Shown: positions 47,171-59,480 of the stretch, one piece after another
Layout: each line of letters opens with the position of its first letter
How positions within the stretch are numbered: position 1 is the first letter of the stretch
Source: Berberis thunbergii
Taxonomy: Eukaryota > Streptophyta > Magnoliopsida > Ranunculales > Berberidaceae
Length of the DNA: 64,000 bases
Direction: 5' to 3'
Assembly (NCBI GenBank): GCA_003290165.1
Contig: QNQO01007624.1
Coordinates: 38,810 to 102,809, forward strand
Notes under the pieces: model-generated
Database searches by the model: none
Told to the model about the DNA's origin: nothing
What the model saw: only the letters and a program-made list of their open reading frames with translations
Made by a program: the position numbers and the translations under genes

Positions 47171-47639
47171 AGATATATGTTCGAGTTCTAGTTGTTTGTC
47201 TAATAACAAGAAAGAAAGATTTCTGGTAATTAAGTTTGATGAATAACTTGTGAAAAACAATGTATGAACAAACCGTAATTTGTCAGTTAACCTGACGACA
47301 TTGGAACGATTAACCTGCATAAAGAACTAAAGAACTTGAGAGTGAGAGAAGTATATGATACAGTAGTACGTTTACTATGTTTTACTATATGACGCTCTAA
47401 ATCAACATTTGCAGAGTCGAATTCTGTAGAGAATAGAGTAATATAGCTTCAATATCTTGATGTTTATCGTCATACTGAATTAAATGATACAGTAGTACAT
47501 TTACTATGTTTTACTATATGACGTTCTAAATAAACATTTGCGGAGTCGAATTCTGAAGTACTTTTTCCGTCACACATTTTGTGTTAGTTGTGCATCAAGA
47601 TTGGTTAGAGTAATATCAAAAATTATAATTGACGAGGGA

Positions 47640-47814
47640 AATGGCGAGGAAAATAGCGAGTGACCCCACAGGGGGGGGGGAGTCGTCCATCTCTCCCGGA
47701 ATGCACGCTTGAACCTTCGGGATGCATGTGTTGAAAATTCAAGTGCGCATCCCGGGGGAGATGGACGGCTCTCTCCCCCCGTGGGGTCCCTCGCTGTCTT
47801 CCTCGACAGTTAGA
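47640..47814. mobile_element. foldback element copy F2
   Basis: Same family as 11703-11883: GCGAGGAAAATAGCGAGTGA near the left end, inverted by GGTCCCTCGCTGTCTTCCTC and ending ACAGTTAGAC. The arms share GGGATGC...GCATCCC and runs of G/C. The left outer end is more decayed than the right. Confidence 0.65.
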
Positions 47815-47917
47815 CGGGTTCGAGTAATATAGATCAACTGGAGTATGCATTGTTTTTACAAACACCATAACTTAATTCTTTATATGACATTTTTGACATT
47901 TTTGCTTTCAGAAGTTT

Positions 47918-47960
47918 AAACACACACACACACACACAGACATATATATATATATATTAT
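47918..47960. repeat. (CA)n(TA)n compound microsatellite
   Basis: About ten CA units are followed by about nine TA units, 330 bp downstream of the MED33 stop codon. Confidence 0.9.
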
Positions 47961-48286
47961 CATTTGGTAAAGATGCATCCTGAATCGCCCCCTATGGCCA
48001 GAAGAGAAGAACATAAAGAACAAGATATTGTTTTGGCTTTGGGTGCTCATATACAAATTCCTCTGACAATCTGCTAATGACATTTTCAGCCTAATCAAAA
48101 TTTAATACATTGTCCATTTTCATGGAGAATTAATCCTGCTCCTACAAGGACACTATGGTGCCGCAAATTTCTTTTCCACCCATTTTCACCAATAAGTTCC
48201 ATGTATGATTGGAGAAATCCTACTTAACTAAACTAGTAACACCAGACAAAGCAATGATCCTAAACACACAAGTACTTTATACATGT

Positions 48287-49374
48287 TTAGTCATTCCCAT
48301 TGAGCAATTCAGCTACATATCCCATGGTGGCAGTACCACCTCTCTCAAGAAGGGAAAGAGCTAGTTCAGTCTCATGCCAACCTCTCAAACCATTTGCCAG
48401 TTTCCTAAGAGTGTCATGTTTTACGTTGTGTATCCACGCTGGAGCAAAACACACTGTCAGACCCACAAAGCATGAAACATATGCCTTCCACGTAGCAGGA
48501 TCACATCCAAGGGATATATTCCCCTCTAGGGCACCAGCGACAAAATCCATATGGGCGCTCACAATTTTAGCTTGTCTAGAGAATGCCTGGGTGGAACATT
48601 TTCCCTTAACACCCCATATAAACGACCCTGATAGCATCAACAAATACGCCATTGCATATCCCTCCAAAATGCAAGACACTGGTGCGATGTTCCCTTGCTT
48701 CCTAGCTGAAAGTAACCAAGTGGGTATTGTTTCCTGGTACAACACCCTGACCAGGTGGACCCCTCCAGCCACACATAAGAGGCTGGCACCAAGCATTGCC
48801 ACTTCTTTTGCCCGGGACGTGGCAGATGCTAGTGAGGTTTGGTGGGACTTCAAGCGAGCAGTGCTGGTGTGTGTCCACTGAGCAGCTGACGCTTGAGCTG
48901 ACTCTGCAACAATTTGTACAATCACATCATTGATGAAATTGTTGTTCTGTATTATTCTCGCTGAACGGAGATACATGAAGCCAGGTGCTATGAAGGGTTG
49001 GGTTCCATTGCCTTTTATGGTGCTTCCTAAGAGTCCATTCGCACCCATCAGAGTACAGGCTGGAGCAGATACACCACAAGGTGAACCAAGAGATGATGTA
49101 AAACAGCTTCGGAGAAGCTGCGCAACTGCTTCCTGGTCTTGTTTGAATGTGGCGCGGCAGCAGGTTGCAAGTATGAAGTCATGCCAACGCCGGACTTTCT
49201 GGGCCCAAAGAGCTCCAATTACAGGCATGCTAGGCTCAGGGCACCCAGATGCACAAGTTTCCAAGGCAGGTCCAGCAACTCCGTGGATGTACTCCAGATT
49301 CTTGTCTAGTTTAAACGTTATTGTTAAACCAACCAAGGCAGCTACTGGCAACGGAAGCATCACTTGAGAAGGTC
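48287..49374 (-). CDS. MED33: MED33 last exon (C-terminal ~362 codons)
   Basis: It is a single open frame of 1088 nt after the acceptor TTTTCTGCAG, starting in phase 1 (a split Gly codon shared with the exon ending at 51150). It carries MLPLPVAALVGLTITFKLDK, GPALETCASGCPEPSMPVIG, RRWHDF, the Ala/Ser-rich middle, ETIPTWLLSARKQG, GYAMAYLLMLSGSFIWGV and DPATWKAYVSCFVGL, all standard MED33 blocks. No stop or shift is seen, so this end looks functional. Confidence 0.92.
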
Positions 49375-52300
49375 CTGCAGAAAACCACACAAACACATTG
49401 AAAATTATATTAAAAAATTATCCAGCATAAATAATGATTGAACATTAACTGGAAGTTGGAAGAAAGTAGGGCAGAAAGGCATCGCTTCCTCTGGTTCAGT
49501 AAGCCTAATTTACACTAACAACTCAACAGTCATATTTGACTCATACTTCTCAAAATGGTATACACAAGTTGATAGATCATATAAAACTACATCTCTTGAA
49601 CAGAAATACAGAATATTAAATTCCAAACACCAAATTCATCAAGTCTGGATCAGAGGGAAAATATGCATGAACGTACTGGCTCATCTTGGAACTTTGATTC
49701 CAACTCTTATTTTTCTTCCCGAGTCTTTAAGAAAAGGGTCATTCACGTTTTTCATTTATTTAATCCACACCCGAAGGCTACTACATTGCAGTCCCCATAG
49801 GGTAAGCAAACAATGCCCGAAGTCTAATTAGTGCACCTTGTATCCAAGTCGCCTCCACTTCGCTTGAAGACTTGCTTTTGCTCACATCCACCTAAGCAGC
49901 TACTTCCCGAGTCTAACATGCAGCGCTTTCAAAGTTGTGCAAGGTGACACCGTGAGGTGATTCCCACTTAAGGTACAAACTTTCGGCATCTCTGCCTTTT
50001 AAAGTTTTACTCCTTTCTTTATTAAGTAATGGTTGCAGTGAAAGTTACGGTTAAAACACCAATCCACTCGCTTCCATGGGAGCAACTTTGGCAAGTTAGG
50101 GATCAGCAAAGCGTGTTCCTTGTTAGATCTGATTCAAGTGTGAGGAGTGAGTCACCAATGACAAGACAACGAAACTCACAATTGGCGCAAGGTGCTGTTC
50201 AGTGAGCACTTAGTTTTATTGCAAGCAAAGAAACCACACACTCGATGAGTTGAATTTCAGGTTTAGGATGATCCAGGCGCGCTAGGTGGAATGGAACAAC
50301 CAAATTGATTGTTTGGTTGAAGCCTAAGATCTGATGGATATGCTGTAGGTATTCGTAAGATTAAGGTGAAGCTTTTTGTTGGTAGGTTTACGTAAACAGT
50401 AGTATATTTTTTCTTATCCAAAAAACCAACCAAGGTGAATGAGGTTTTGCTAAAACAGGAAAATATGGTGGTAAGTATTTTCTTAAGGAAGGTGAAAAAG
50501 AGTTAAACCAAGAATAGGATCAGTGAAAAAGAAAGCAGTATTTTGGATGTTTCGGAGAAGTGATGTAACAGTCAGGAGTTGAAAGATCTCAAACCCAGAT
50601 ACCTCTGAACAGAATGCAGCAAGCTCAAATAATAGAAACCAAAAACAAAGAACCCAGCAAGCTTAGACACATACAAACCATCAGCTAAATGTGTAGCGAA
50701 ACAGCTACTAACCTTCTAACCAGTCATCGCGTAGATGACTTGTGCCATCTCTAGCGCAAGATAGATTTTTTTTTTTAAGTAGCTTGAAATTTTTTTCAAA
50801 AAAGTTTCTAGGAGCGTGCAAGCAAAAAATTAATGCTAACTAGCGCCGAGAAAATCTGTTGGAGAAGCAAGCATTTTAAACTTGAAATTGGTAAATAATA
50901 GATAGAAGATAGAAAATTGAAAATTTGATAATATTGTGACCATTGTCAACTCGATTTCAGTGATGTTGGACATGGAAAAATGTGGGAACTCCTTTAGGCA
51001 ATTGAATAACCATTAGTACGTGTAGATAAAACCTGTCAACATGCAACGACGATGTGAACATGGTAAACATGCAAGCATCATTTGGGTTTGAATGTGGCAA
51101 ACATACAGACATCAGTTGTGTACATGAGAAGAAAGAGTGGTGAAAGTACCTGCAGAACAACTGGGCACACTAACACCAACAGCAGCAAGTATTTCTTTAA
51201 TCTCAGAATGAATGGAAAGCAGGTTTGCAGCTGGACTAGGCCAATCCGTTCCATTCATTGAGACAGGTTTCCAGATACCACGAGTAATTTCCGCAGTAAA
51301 GTAGCTAATAATAGCTGCAAGAGAAGCTGGAAGAAAATCCATGAGGTCCCTGAGACCTGTAAAACATTCAATTATCACAAGGCATACATTGATAGACAAT
51401 CATTTACAGAATATGTAACACTGGTTTCATGAGTACTAAATTACTAATCCAATTATCTACAGTATGTAACATCCCCCTCATAATACCACAGTTACTATCC
51501 ATAGACTAGTTATTGAAAGCAAGAAACAAATAACTACAAAATCTACAACTCACCTGTTGTCAAGTCTCTGGATGAAAGTTTACCATGGGCACAGGCAGTT
51601 AAGAGGGCCTCAAGAACAAATGGGATGGCTTCCAAAACCTCCCATGCTGGAAGCATGGGTCTCTCATAGGCATCTTCTCCTGTACTTGCAGGGGAACCAC
51701 TCACACTGCTGCTTGAAACTGTTGAATGATTACTAGACATGGGACCGCTCTTGTTCATTTTTGAGCAAATCATATTCAAGATCTTATTGGCTACTTGATG
51801 AACTGGATTTCCACTACAAAGGCCAGAGAGGGTTGAGGCTATACAAGCTTTATTTTGACAGTACCAAGCTCGCAACTTGGGAAATGAGTCAATGTAAACA
51901 GCTCGAACCGATGATGTTTCAATTGGGTTCAAGGATTTGTTGGTTGTATTTATAACAGAAGAATCGTGCAATGCAATGCGGCTGTTATATAATACCAATA
52001 GATACTCCAAGGTAAGCTCTGATCCAGCATATCCTCCTCCCTCCCTTATACAGTGTTCGTGAGGTGGTCTATAGAATTTCCACAAGCGAAGGAGAAAGAG
52101 AAATGCACAAGAGAAGACAGTGTAAAATGACGGCTCATCAGCCGCACTTGATTTATGACCTGATGTTGTCGGAATGAGTGATCCGAAAACCTCGCAGAGT
52201 GGCATTAAAGAAGCCGCAACTTCTGGGACCTGCAAGAAAAAACTTTAGATTTGTGACTGTAACTATAAGATTTGCCTACAATAAGCTAGATATCAAAAAT

Positions 52301-55300
52301 TTGAGGAGAAAAGTCAACATAGACCAAAAATAATTATTTAACATAGTTCAAGTGACTACCTTTTAACAAATGGAGGGGACTTGTTATGGAAGACTCACAC
52401 GGAAAGAAAGAGAACCTACACACTATACCAGTTTAGCATGATACTAGCCCAATTGAAACACACAATCGCGAAACAGAACCCATCAATAATACCCCAGTAA
52501 AGCCCCCTGACAAAAAAAAAATTCATGGTATTGACTGTCCTAAAGAAATATTCTATTTTGACTTTGAAAATTCGTAAGAGTTCCATGTCCTCGTCTTTAA
52601 ATTCAAAGCCAAGATGAATACCCAAATATTTTGTGGGGTGTGAATCTGTTTTGTATTGGATCTTGGGTTGGTCAAGGGCTTTCATTTTCCATGTTTTGTT
52701 GGGGTTGAGGAGGACTCAATGCCTTTTAGAGCCCCTTGATGTAATAGGCTTCCACTTGGAAGTCTTTGAATGATTAAGGTTTCTCACTCTTAAAAATTCT
52801 GTACCCTTTTTCTAAAAAACAAATAATAGATAGAGAAAAAGTGATCACTTACCATACCATGCAAAGAAAGGATATGAGCAATATCAACTGAAGATATCCC
52901 AAAGAGGATGGCATTCAACATGGACATGTACTCAATTAAATGACTCCCAGACCCAGTAAAATTGTTAGGTACAGGAGGAGATAGAAGCTTGACAATGAAA
53001 TGCACCACATGTTCCTGCCAAAACAAAATATGAGTTGCACGTAAATAAATATAATAAAAATTGATAACAAAAAAATACATCAGCATCCAAATTATGTTGA
53101 AGATTACAAGTCTAAAGCCCTTAGAACCATGGTTTTTGAAAACCTTATGAAACTTCCGCGTTGAGGCTCATTTCACATCAAAGCCTATGAAAAACACATC
53201 AAAATCCACAGGTGAAACTTAAACGAGATAAAAACCTACGTTTACATTTTGAAACTTACGTTTCACATTTTAAAATGCAAGGCTTAGCCGCAATGCGTCA
53301 AAGGCTTACACCTTTCCTACGCTTCACCATCAATGTGTGCAACTTTATTGTGTTATATTTTAACTTCTTTAATTGTTTTAGTACAAGATAAAGTGTTAAT
53401 GTTACCTTACTTTTATATTAAAATAATAACATAGGTATATGTATGTACGTTAACTTGTGTATGTAAGTTAACCTTAATTTAAAGACGTCAGAAGAGTCTC
53501 CAGTTACACCTCATATAGCTTTTGAGAAATACTTTACGCTTTATACTTGAAATTTTAGAAAATATAAATAGTTAAAATACAGCCATAATGTATTAAATCT
53601 TTCAGTTTTTATATTTTGTTATTCCATTATTATGTATGTAATACTTTTACATGTTACTTGATATTAGCTTTCTCTCAAGGTAATGCCTCACTTGCGAAAC
53701 CCTTGCGCCTCACACGTAAGTCCACTGAAACGCTTTGCGTCCCGCCACTGTTTTTTTAGAACCTTGCTTACAACTAAAATGATGAATGGAACCATGCTTT
53801 AGTTAATAATTTATAAAGTCAAACGTATATTGCAAATATGTTACTATAGATCCAAGAACAATATATAACCATTTTTCAACAAAACATATGAGGACGCCGA
53901 AGTGAAAAAGAAGATTTGGCAGAGGGGGGTAGGCATAATAATTTTTTAAACACAGTCAATAGTATTAGATATCAAAGAAAAACAAACAAAGTGACTGAGC
54001 GAGTCACATTATAAAGGAGAAAAATGAAGATCATATCAAAACTACAATTTGAAAATGCTTTCTCAATCAAAGAGTCAAAGACACAGACATGAAAAGGCTG
54101 ATCTTTGGTTTTCTCCCAAATGTTTCCCCAATGCCATTGTAGAGCCTTCTAGTCTTTTCTGATGGTGTCTACATTTTCTTTATTCCCTTGAAAATTCAAG
54201 AATTTCTCTCCTTCCAAATGACCCAAATGCTTACAAGGAAGACCTGACCCAAAATCATCTGTCAACTGTAGTGCAGCCATCCTTCTTCCACTCTGAGACC
54301 CATTGGAAGAAAGAAGAACCCACTGGGAATCCTCTCCACCCCCCCAAATGAGGCTTCAAAACTGGCTTCGAAAATTGAGATAAAAAAGAGCCCACTGGGA
54401 TTGGGCCACAATGATCAGTGGTGGGTTGTCGGAGAAGAAGAAAATTTATGACTTCTAGGCTTCTAATATATCTGGACCATTAATAGTTTTCCTTCAAATA
54501 TGTTATTAGGACCGTGTGATGAGTGTAGAAGCCACGTGAGCAGTAAACAATTCCCTAACACAATTTGGATGGAAAACTGTCAGTTTGAGGGGGGCGGGAA
54601 TTGTTGGGTTCTCTAGTAGTGATTGATGGGTTTTATCTAATTTCAACAATTTATGAGGGGGTATGTCTAAAACACTCATACTTATATCAGAGTGGAAACC
54701 AATACTCATGTCTACTGGGCATTTATGAGAAGGATAAAAAAAATCAGAACCTTATCAGCTAGTTTTTTTATTTTTGAGGGAAGGTTAAAAATTTAAGAAT
54801 TAGAGGACAGAAGGAGTGAACTGAACATAACCCATATGCTCGGTCCTGAAAGGAAAATCAATATAATAGGAGACTCAAACAGGATTTGAGAATAACTAAT
54901 TTATTTCTGAACCATGGTTCATAAAACAATGAATCAGGTGGATTTGGTTTAGTCGTGCTCATCACAGTAATCTGAATTATTTGGATTGCTCTCAGATATA
55001 GTTCCACTTTTCTTTTATTTTATTTTTAAGGAAAAAATATACTCCAATGCATTTTGATGACCTAAATGAGTGATGATAGAATGTTTGTCAAAACCATGAT
55101 TGGTATGAAAGAAGCAACTTAGAGAAAAGTAAAAATCTTCAGACCACTCTTCTCAAAACCAAACAGCTTACAACATTCTCTGAACTTGATAAATGCTCTC
55201 ACATATTAGAAGGATGGACCAGTCCAGCTAGTAGTGTTACCAAATGCATGTAATACCTGTATATTCCATCCACGAGTGAGGGACGCTCCACATAAAATTT

Positions 55301-58300
55301 TTGCTGCGGCTGACTTCTCCTCCTCCGAACCATTTAATGCAATATGGAATAACTTTCTCGATCTCCGTTGAGCTTAAGTGAAAGGGAAAGTGGTGAGAAA
55401 AACCCATAGTCATATACATTTGAGCTCTTGAACAAAAGCCTATTGGAATACCTTGAAGCAGGAGTGCAATAAGGGCTTGTTTAAGGGGACCAGTTATTGG
55501 AGAGCCTTCCATGAAGGTAGACGCAAGGGGATCCCTGATCCGGTGAAGAATCTGATGGTGAGGTCATTGATCCAGGCACGTAACCAGGCCAAAAGTATGA
55601 TGATGTGTCAATCAGTTTTTCTCGCAATGCAAGCTTCAACTATGAGAATGAAGCATGCTCCCAATTTGGGAACCTTAAACAAAGGAAAAGAAAATAATCA
55701 GTGTCTAGCATGTGCTTAGCTTACTAGTCAACAGTGAAGACCAAAATTGAGATTAAAACCATGCACTATTATCAGGAGAAGAAAGATAAAGATATGAATA
55801 GTCTCCACTACATATTTAAACAGAAAGTGACCTGGTTTAGAATGAGCACCTCCACGGCCACATGCCACTGAAACCATCATTTGCATTCTTGAAACTAGAA
55901 ATTAAGTCCGCCGCTTTCGCTGCAGCGTTATTAGCTGGCAATAACGACTGATGCAGGAGGGGACAAGAGGGTAGAAAAATTGTCAAGAGCCTGGAGTGCG
56001 GAAATCAACGCACATCTTCTAGCATCATGACCATGCCCATCGATTTCGTGCTCATACCCAGGAACTATATTAGAGGAGCCACTACCTTCATCGTCATCCA
56101 CCAAATTTAAAAATTGCCAAAGGTGTAATGCAACAAAAGAATAGCAAGGCGTGCATCCAGATGTGGGACTGGCCCTTCAAACGGATTCACGCTCCTACAA
56201 CAAAGGAAAAGATTGTGAACTTCTGTAATTTCTATTTTTTAATAATAATCAGAGTGACGACTGGACTCAACTCGTTGCACAAGCCGAAGGGCTGACATCC
56301 AGAGCGCTTGAAATGTTTGTTGCCAGCTTGCCTGATTAAATCAACTTGGAGTGTTTCGTTAATTCTGCAACATGTCATAATTGTTGAAAATAAAAATGGG
56401 GTAGCTATCACAGTTCTTAAATACAAATTCTGTAGAAGTACACTAAAAGTAGGTTCGCAACAAATGGTACCTGCAAGTGTATCAATGGCTGATGGTCACA
56501 GGAAGTTGTTTCCCATCCATTGTCATTTCAAGGTAAATATCGAAAAGGAATCCAACAAGAAGCCCTGGCAGTTACAAAGCTGCAAGCTGCCGAGCTACAT
56601 GATCCAATATCAATCAGCACACCGGTGACTGACGCTTGTTCAAATGATTTTCCATACCTTGAACTTTCTGTATGTTCCAGGATAATCTTACCAAAAGCTG
56701 ATTGCAGACTTTGAATTCAGTACAGCTAACTTTTTGGCTTCAAGAAACTGCAGCTTCTGCAGTAGGCTACTGAATCTTTCAGGCCTATTTCTCAAAATGA
56801 AGTGTATCAGTAACCAGTAACCAATAAAATCTGAAGGTCTTATGAATAAAAAATTTCTCTTTTAGAAGAAGAGTTATGTTAAATACTGAATAATCAAAAA
56901 TTGAAGTAAGAAAGGCATGCCTAAAACATTCTACAGTGGTGGGTCTATCTATGTAAAACTACACAGGGTTTGTTTATTAGTAAAGGAAAAGAAGTACACT
57001 GAAAATAAGAGGAAATGGCAGGACACAAGAACGCAGATCCAGACATTGTATAAGAGTTGCAAAATATGAGAGATTCTTAATGTTGGATCATATATCATTG
57101 AACACCAGTCCATATTTACACAAATAGATAATACTACTTAACAGCAGAAAAAGCATTTAATATATCCATAACAGTCAACCATTTTCAACAGTTCCAAGTT
57201 TGTCTAAATCGGTCAAGTGTATACAGTTAAGGAAAATGTGTCCTAAAATTAGTCTAGTACCACCAAAGAAATATAATGAATTTCAATTTAATGACAATGT
57301 GTTTAATAAATACAAATCACGCTAGGGCTTTTACAATTCAAAATTGCATTAGCATAGATGATACATATATAACTGTATAAATGAGTCCAGAAAAGTTTAA
57401 ATAGGTAGAGGGATTTTGCCAGTCCTGAAAGTATTTCTAAGTTCACTGTATTCTGTCACATTACAAAAATAACAGGCACAGAAGGGGGAGTGTCTCCTCA
57501 TAAACGATGGATACATTGAAAAGGTAACTGATTTACATACCAAAATTGGTGTTAAGTTTGGTTTAGAGAACAAAGAGAGTCCATAAAACAGTAAAGGGAG
57601 AATGGAGAGGTGAAAAAGAGAAAAATCGAGCACTTGAGGTTGAAAATAACCATGGTCTTCTTAGTTTCCCAATGAGATACTACTTTCCCCATCCCACTAC
57701 CCAATAAAATTCACGCCAACCATGCTGAGAGAAACATGAGCCTGGGCGTCATCTTTCAACTCAACTATACCTTCTCTCTTTCTCCCCTATATATTTTTGT
57801 ATGTTTTGCATGGAATATTTTATTCAAAGTTAAGATGGAAATTTTGTCTTTACAACCAACCACGTTCTTAAACGAGTAAAACATAAGTGCTAATTAACAA
57901 ATATCTTCCTAACTCAACATTTTATTAAAGATGTGCCATACCTAACAAATTGTGAAATGTATAAGCATTTTATGCTTTGCATCAGAAACCATTCAGAAAT
58001 CCTAAACACAGATCAATATTAGGTGGAAATGACAACTACATAACATGTTCAAGTGGATAAGACGAAGTAAGACAGTCGCCTTCCTGTTTGCTGTCAGTTT
58101 TTCTAGCATATCCATTGCCATAAAGGCATTTTTTATACGCAAATGTTCACGCTGTTCATTCATGTTATCAAATGTGATTCTGTGCAGATCAACATCCATA
58201 TCCATATGGCCTCCAAATCCATGCATGCCACTAAGTTTTTCTAACCCCCAGTCTTCCATTGTGCAATCAATTATCCAACTACAATGCTAAAGAAGAAAAA

Positions 58301-58995
58301 AACCAAAGCATGTCCTAGCTCCAATATCTGAGTCTCATAAATCTTTGAAAGCTGGAGTGGCACCATCAACCGATTGTATGATCCTGCAAAATGGTAATTA
58401 TGAGTTCCATGAGTCAATGAGTCGTTTTGGTAGCAGAACGATAAGATAGATAATTTTCCATCGTGCGCGTTCTCTTCACCAGATTTCCTAATGTCAGTAA
58501 ATCATATTTATTCTAGTCCATAGTCAGTATAGTACATCTTGTACTTACGATTAATCAATTTTAAAAATGTTTAACCATACTCATGGGCAGAAAGCCCTTA
58601 GTAGTTTATGGAACAGAGAGGAAGATAGGATTATACGGGGACACCATACCATGTTACAGTAAATAATCAATAATTCACCATGATTCTCTCCAGTTCATCT
58701 AATTCTAAAATTCCCAAACCAAGCTGTAAGAGTTACAACTAAAAGCAAGCCATCAATGCATTCTTAGATCAGTTTTGACTCGGCTGAATCAGGGAAAATG
58801 AAGGAATTATAAAACAAAATCATGAGAACTGAGGCAAACATGTTGATAAAAACAATCATGTTGAAATTCAGCCGTGAAGGCAGCACGTAACCATAAAGAA
58901 ACATCAATATTAGCTTAGAAACCCACTATAGCACACACAGAGAGCAAGAAAGACCCACACAAAGAAAGAAAGAAAGAAAGAAAGAAAAGAAAGAA

Positions 58996-59027
<32 letters not shown>

Positions 59028-59480
59028 AGAAAAGAGAGAGAGAGAGAGAAAAGAAACTAAAATCAGATGTTCCAAATTAGCATCAACTAGGAGCTCGTCC
59101 AATGATAAATGGCTTCTAACATTGAATCCAGAAAGACATGTTGCAAAAGTAACAACTCACCAAGTCTTAACCAAAATAGGTAAGTTGTTGCCAGTCTGCA
59201 ATATATGCGATTCTGTATTAACACAACATATTACTTGAAGGAAAACTTATACCTCCAATTTAGGTATGTTTTGGCTGACAAGAACAATGGAAATCAGAAT
59301 TTGCTGATCTAATCCATTACAGAATTAACAAAATAAAGGATACCAAATATTAAGATCAGAACAAGAACTTACTTCTTTCTACTGGGACCCCTGATAGGAG
59401 TAGAAGAAAATGCATAACGACTTAAAAGTTCAAGATAGAGTCTGTAAGCCTCTGGTTGAGTCCATCGATGGGGAACCACT
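48287..59480 (-). CDS. MED33: Mediator complex subunit 33 (MED5/REF4/RFR1 family), 5'-partial
   Basis: Eleven exons on the minus strand: 59373-59480, 58045-58383, 56471-56784, 56272-56364, 55832-56194, 55452-55673, 55257-55372, 52853-53014, 51554-52229, 51150-51356 and 48287-49374 (stop TAA 48287-48289). About 3.69 kb of coding sequence, roughly 1,230 codons; the family is about 1,300 residues, so some 80 N-terminal residues are missing. MED33 is a plant nuclear Mediator tail subunit; in Arabidopsis MED5a/b restrain phenylpropanoid and lignin gene expression. Family text seen includes ARVVPHRWTQPEAYRLYLEL, LCGASLTRGWNIQEHVVHF, DSFPKLRAWYCQNKACIAST, GNPVHQVANKILNM and SLLERGGTATMGYVAELL. The exons from 53014 down are intact; those at 55257-58383 carry many single-base indels (see findings). 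This may be a pseudogene or local sequence error. The gene assignment itself is firm; exon edges in the damaged half are approximate. Confidence 0.88.
49375..51149 (-). other. MED33 intron (1.8 kb)
   Basis: It is bounded by a GTACTTTCAC donor and a TTCTGCAG acceptor. No transposon signature or alternative exon was recognised inside. Confidence 0.6.
51150..53014 (-). CDS. MED33: MED33 three clean internal exons
   Basis: Exon 52853-53014 (54 codons, phase 0 to 0: EHVVHFIVKLLSPPVPNNFT ... ILSLHGM). Exon 51554-52229 (225 codons plus 1 nt: VPEVAASLMPLCEVFGSLIP ... KLSSRDLTTG). Exon 51150-51356 (GLRDLMDFLPASLAAIISYF ... VPSCSAG). All junctions obey GT-AG and phases agree. The middle exon includes a Ser-rich loop (SSNHSTVSSSSVSGSPAS) that is probably disordered. 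Confidence 0.92.
52400..52700 (-). mobile_element. LINE reverse-transcriptase fragment in a MED33 intron
   Basis: Minus-strand frame 52416-52685 contains PTKYLGIHLGFEFKDEDMEL and a following VKIEYF...LYWGIIDG-CFNW stretch, matching the 'KYLG..LG' segment after the RT palm of plant LINEs. It sits in the intron 52230-52852, in the same strand as the gene, and is spliced out. Confidence 0.55.
53110..53770. mobile_element. possible non-autonomous DNA transposon in a MED33 intron
   Basis: The left edge TTAGAACCATGGTTTTTGAA and right edge (inverted) GCAAGGTTCTAAAAAAACAG are loosely complementary, and both lead into GC-richer words (CTTCCGCGTTGAGGC; GCGCCTCACACG). The family type is unknown and the boundaries are approximate. 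Confidence 0.3.
54060..54290 (-). mobile_element. LINE C-terminal fragment in a MED33 intron
   Basis: The minus strand reads VSIWVIWKERNS then IFKGIKK at about 54200-54260, the W-x-IWKERN signature near the 3' end of plant LINE ORF2. It is short and broken, in the same strand as the gene. Confidence 0.55.
55257..58383 (-). pseudogene. MED33: MED33 frameshift-ridden middle/5' exons
   Basis: Exons 55257-55372, 55452-55673, 55832-56194, 56272-56364, 56471-56784 and 58045-58383. Conserved text is plain but hops between frames: IDTSSYFWPGYVPGS, STFMEGSPITGPLKQALIAL, AAAKAADLISSFKNANDGF, EGPVPHLDARLAIL, ALWMSALRLVQR, LNKRQ, ARASCWIPF, PERFSSLLQKLQFLEA and MDVDLHRITFDNMNEQREHL. Nearly every break is a gain of one base; at least one (near 56700) is a loss. 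Substitution stops were not seen. Splice sites look normal. Confidence 0.75.
56785..58044 (-). other. MED33 intron (1.26 kb)
   Basis: The donor splits the ATG of HLNM (AT|GTTATG) and the acceptor is GAGAAATAG. No inserted element was recognised. Confidence 0.55.
58384..59372 (-). other. MED33 intron (1.0 kb) with long GA-rich microsatellite
   Basis: It contains an (AAAG)n(AG)n tract at about 58961-59055. The donor is AA|GTAAGTTC and the acceptor ATTTTGCAG. Nothing else was recognised. Confidence 0.6.
58961..59055. repeat. (AAAG)n(AG)n microsatellite
   Basis: About 18 GAAA-type units with two slips are followed by about eight GA units, within an intron of MED33. Confidence 0.9.
59373..59480 (-). 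CDS. MED33: MED33 most 5' exon recognised
   Basis: VVPHRWTQPEAYRLYLELLS then RYAF and RGPSRKK, after a strong polypyrimidine acceptor CATCTCTTTGCTAG and before the donor GTAAGTTC. An in-frame ATG 59 nt upstream (59537-59539) would make a hydrophobic leader (MAGSALYLHLFFFILHLFAR) unlike the family. I therefore treat this as an internal exon. Confidence 0.75.

Noticed and set aside
48300..49367. Long plus-strand ORFs of 193 and 145 codons opposite the MED33 last exon
   Set aside because: They are antisense shadows of a GC-richer coding exon, with no independent family pattern.
58961..59055. AAAG/GA tract as a regulatory GAGA element
   Set aside because: It lies deep in an intron of MED33 and is explained as a microsatellite; nothing in the sequence supports a regulatory role.
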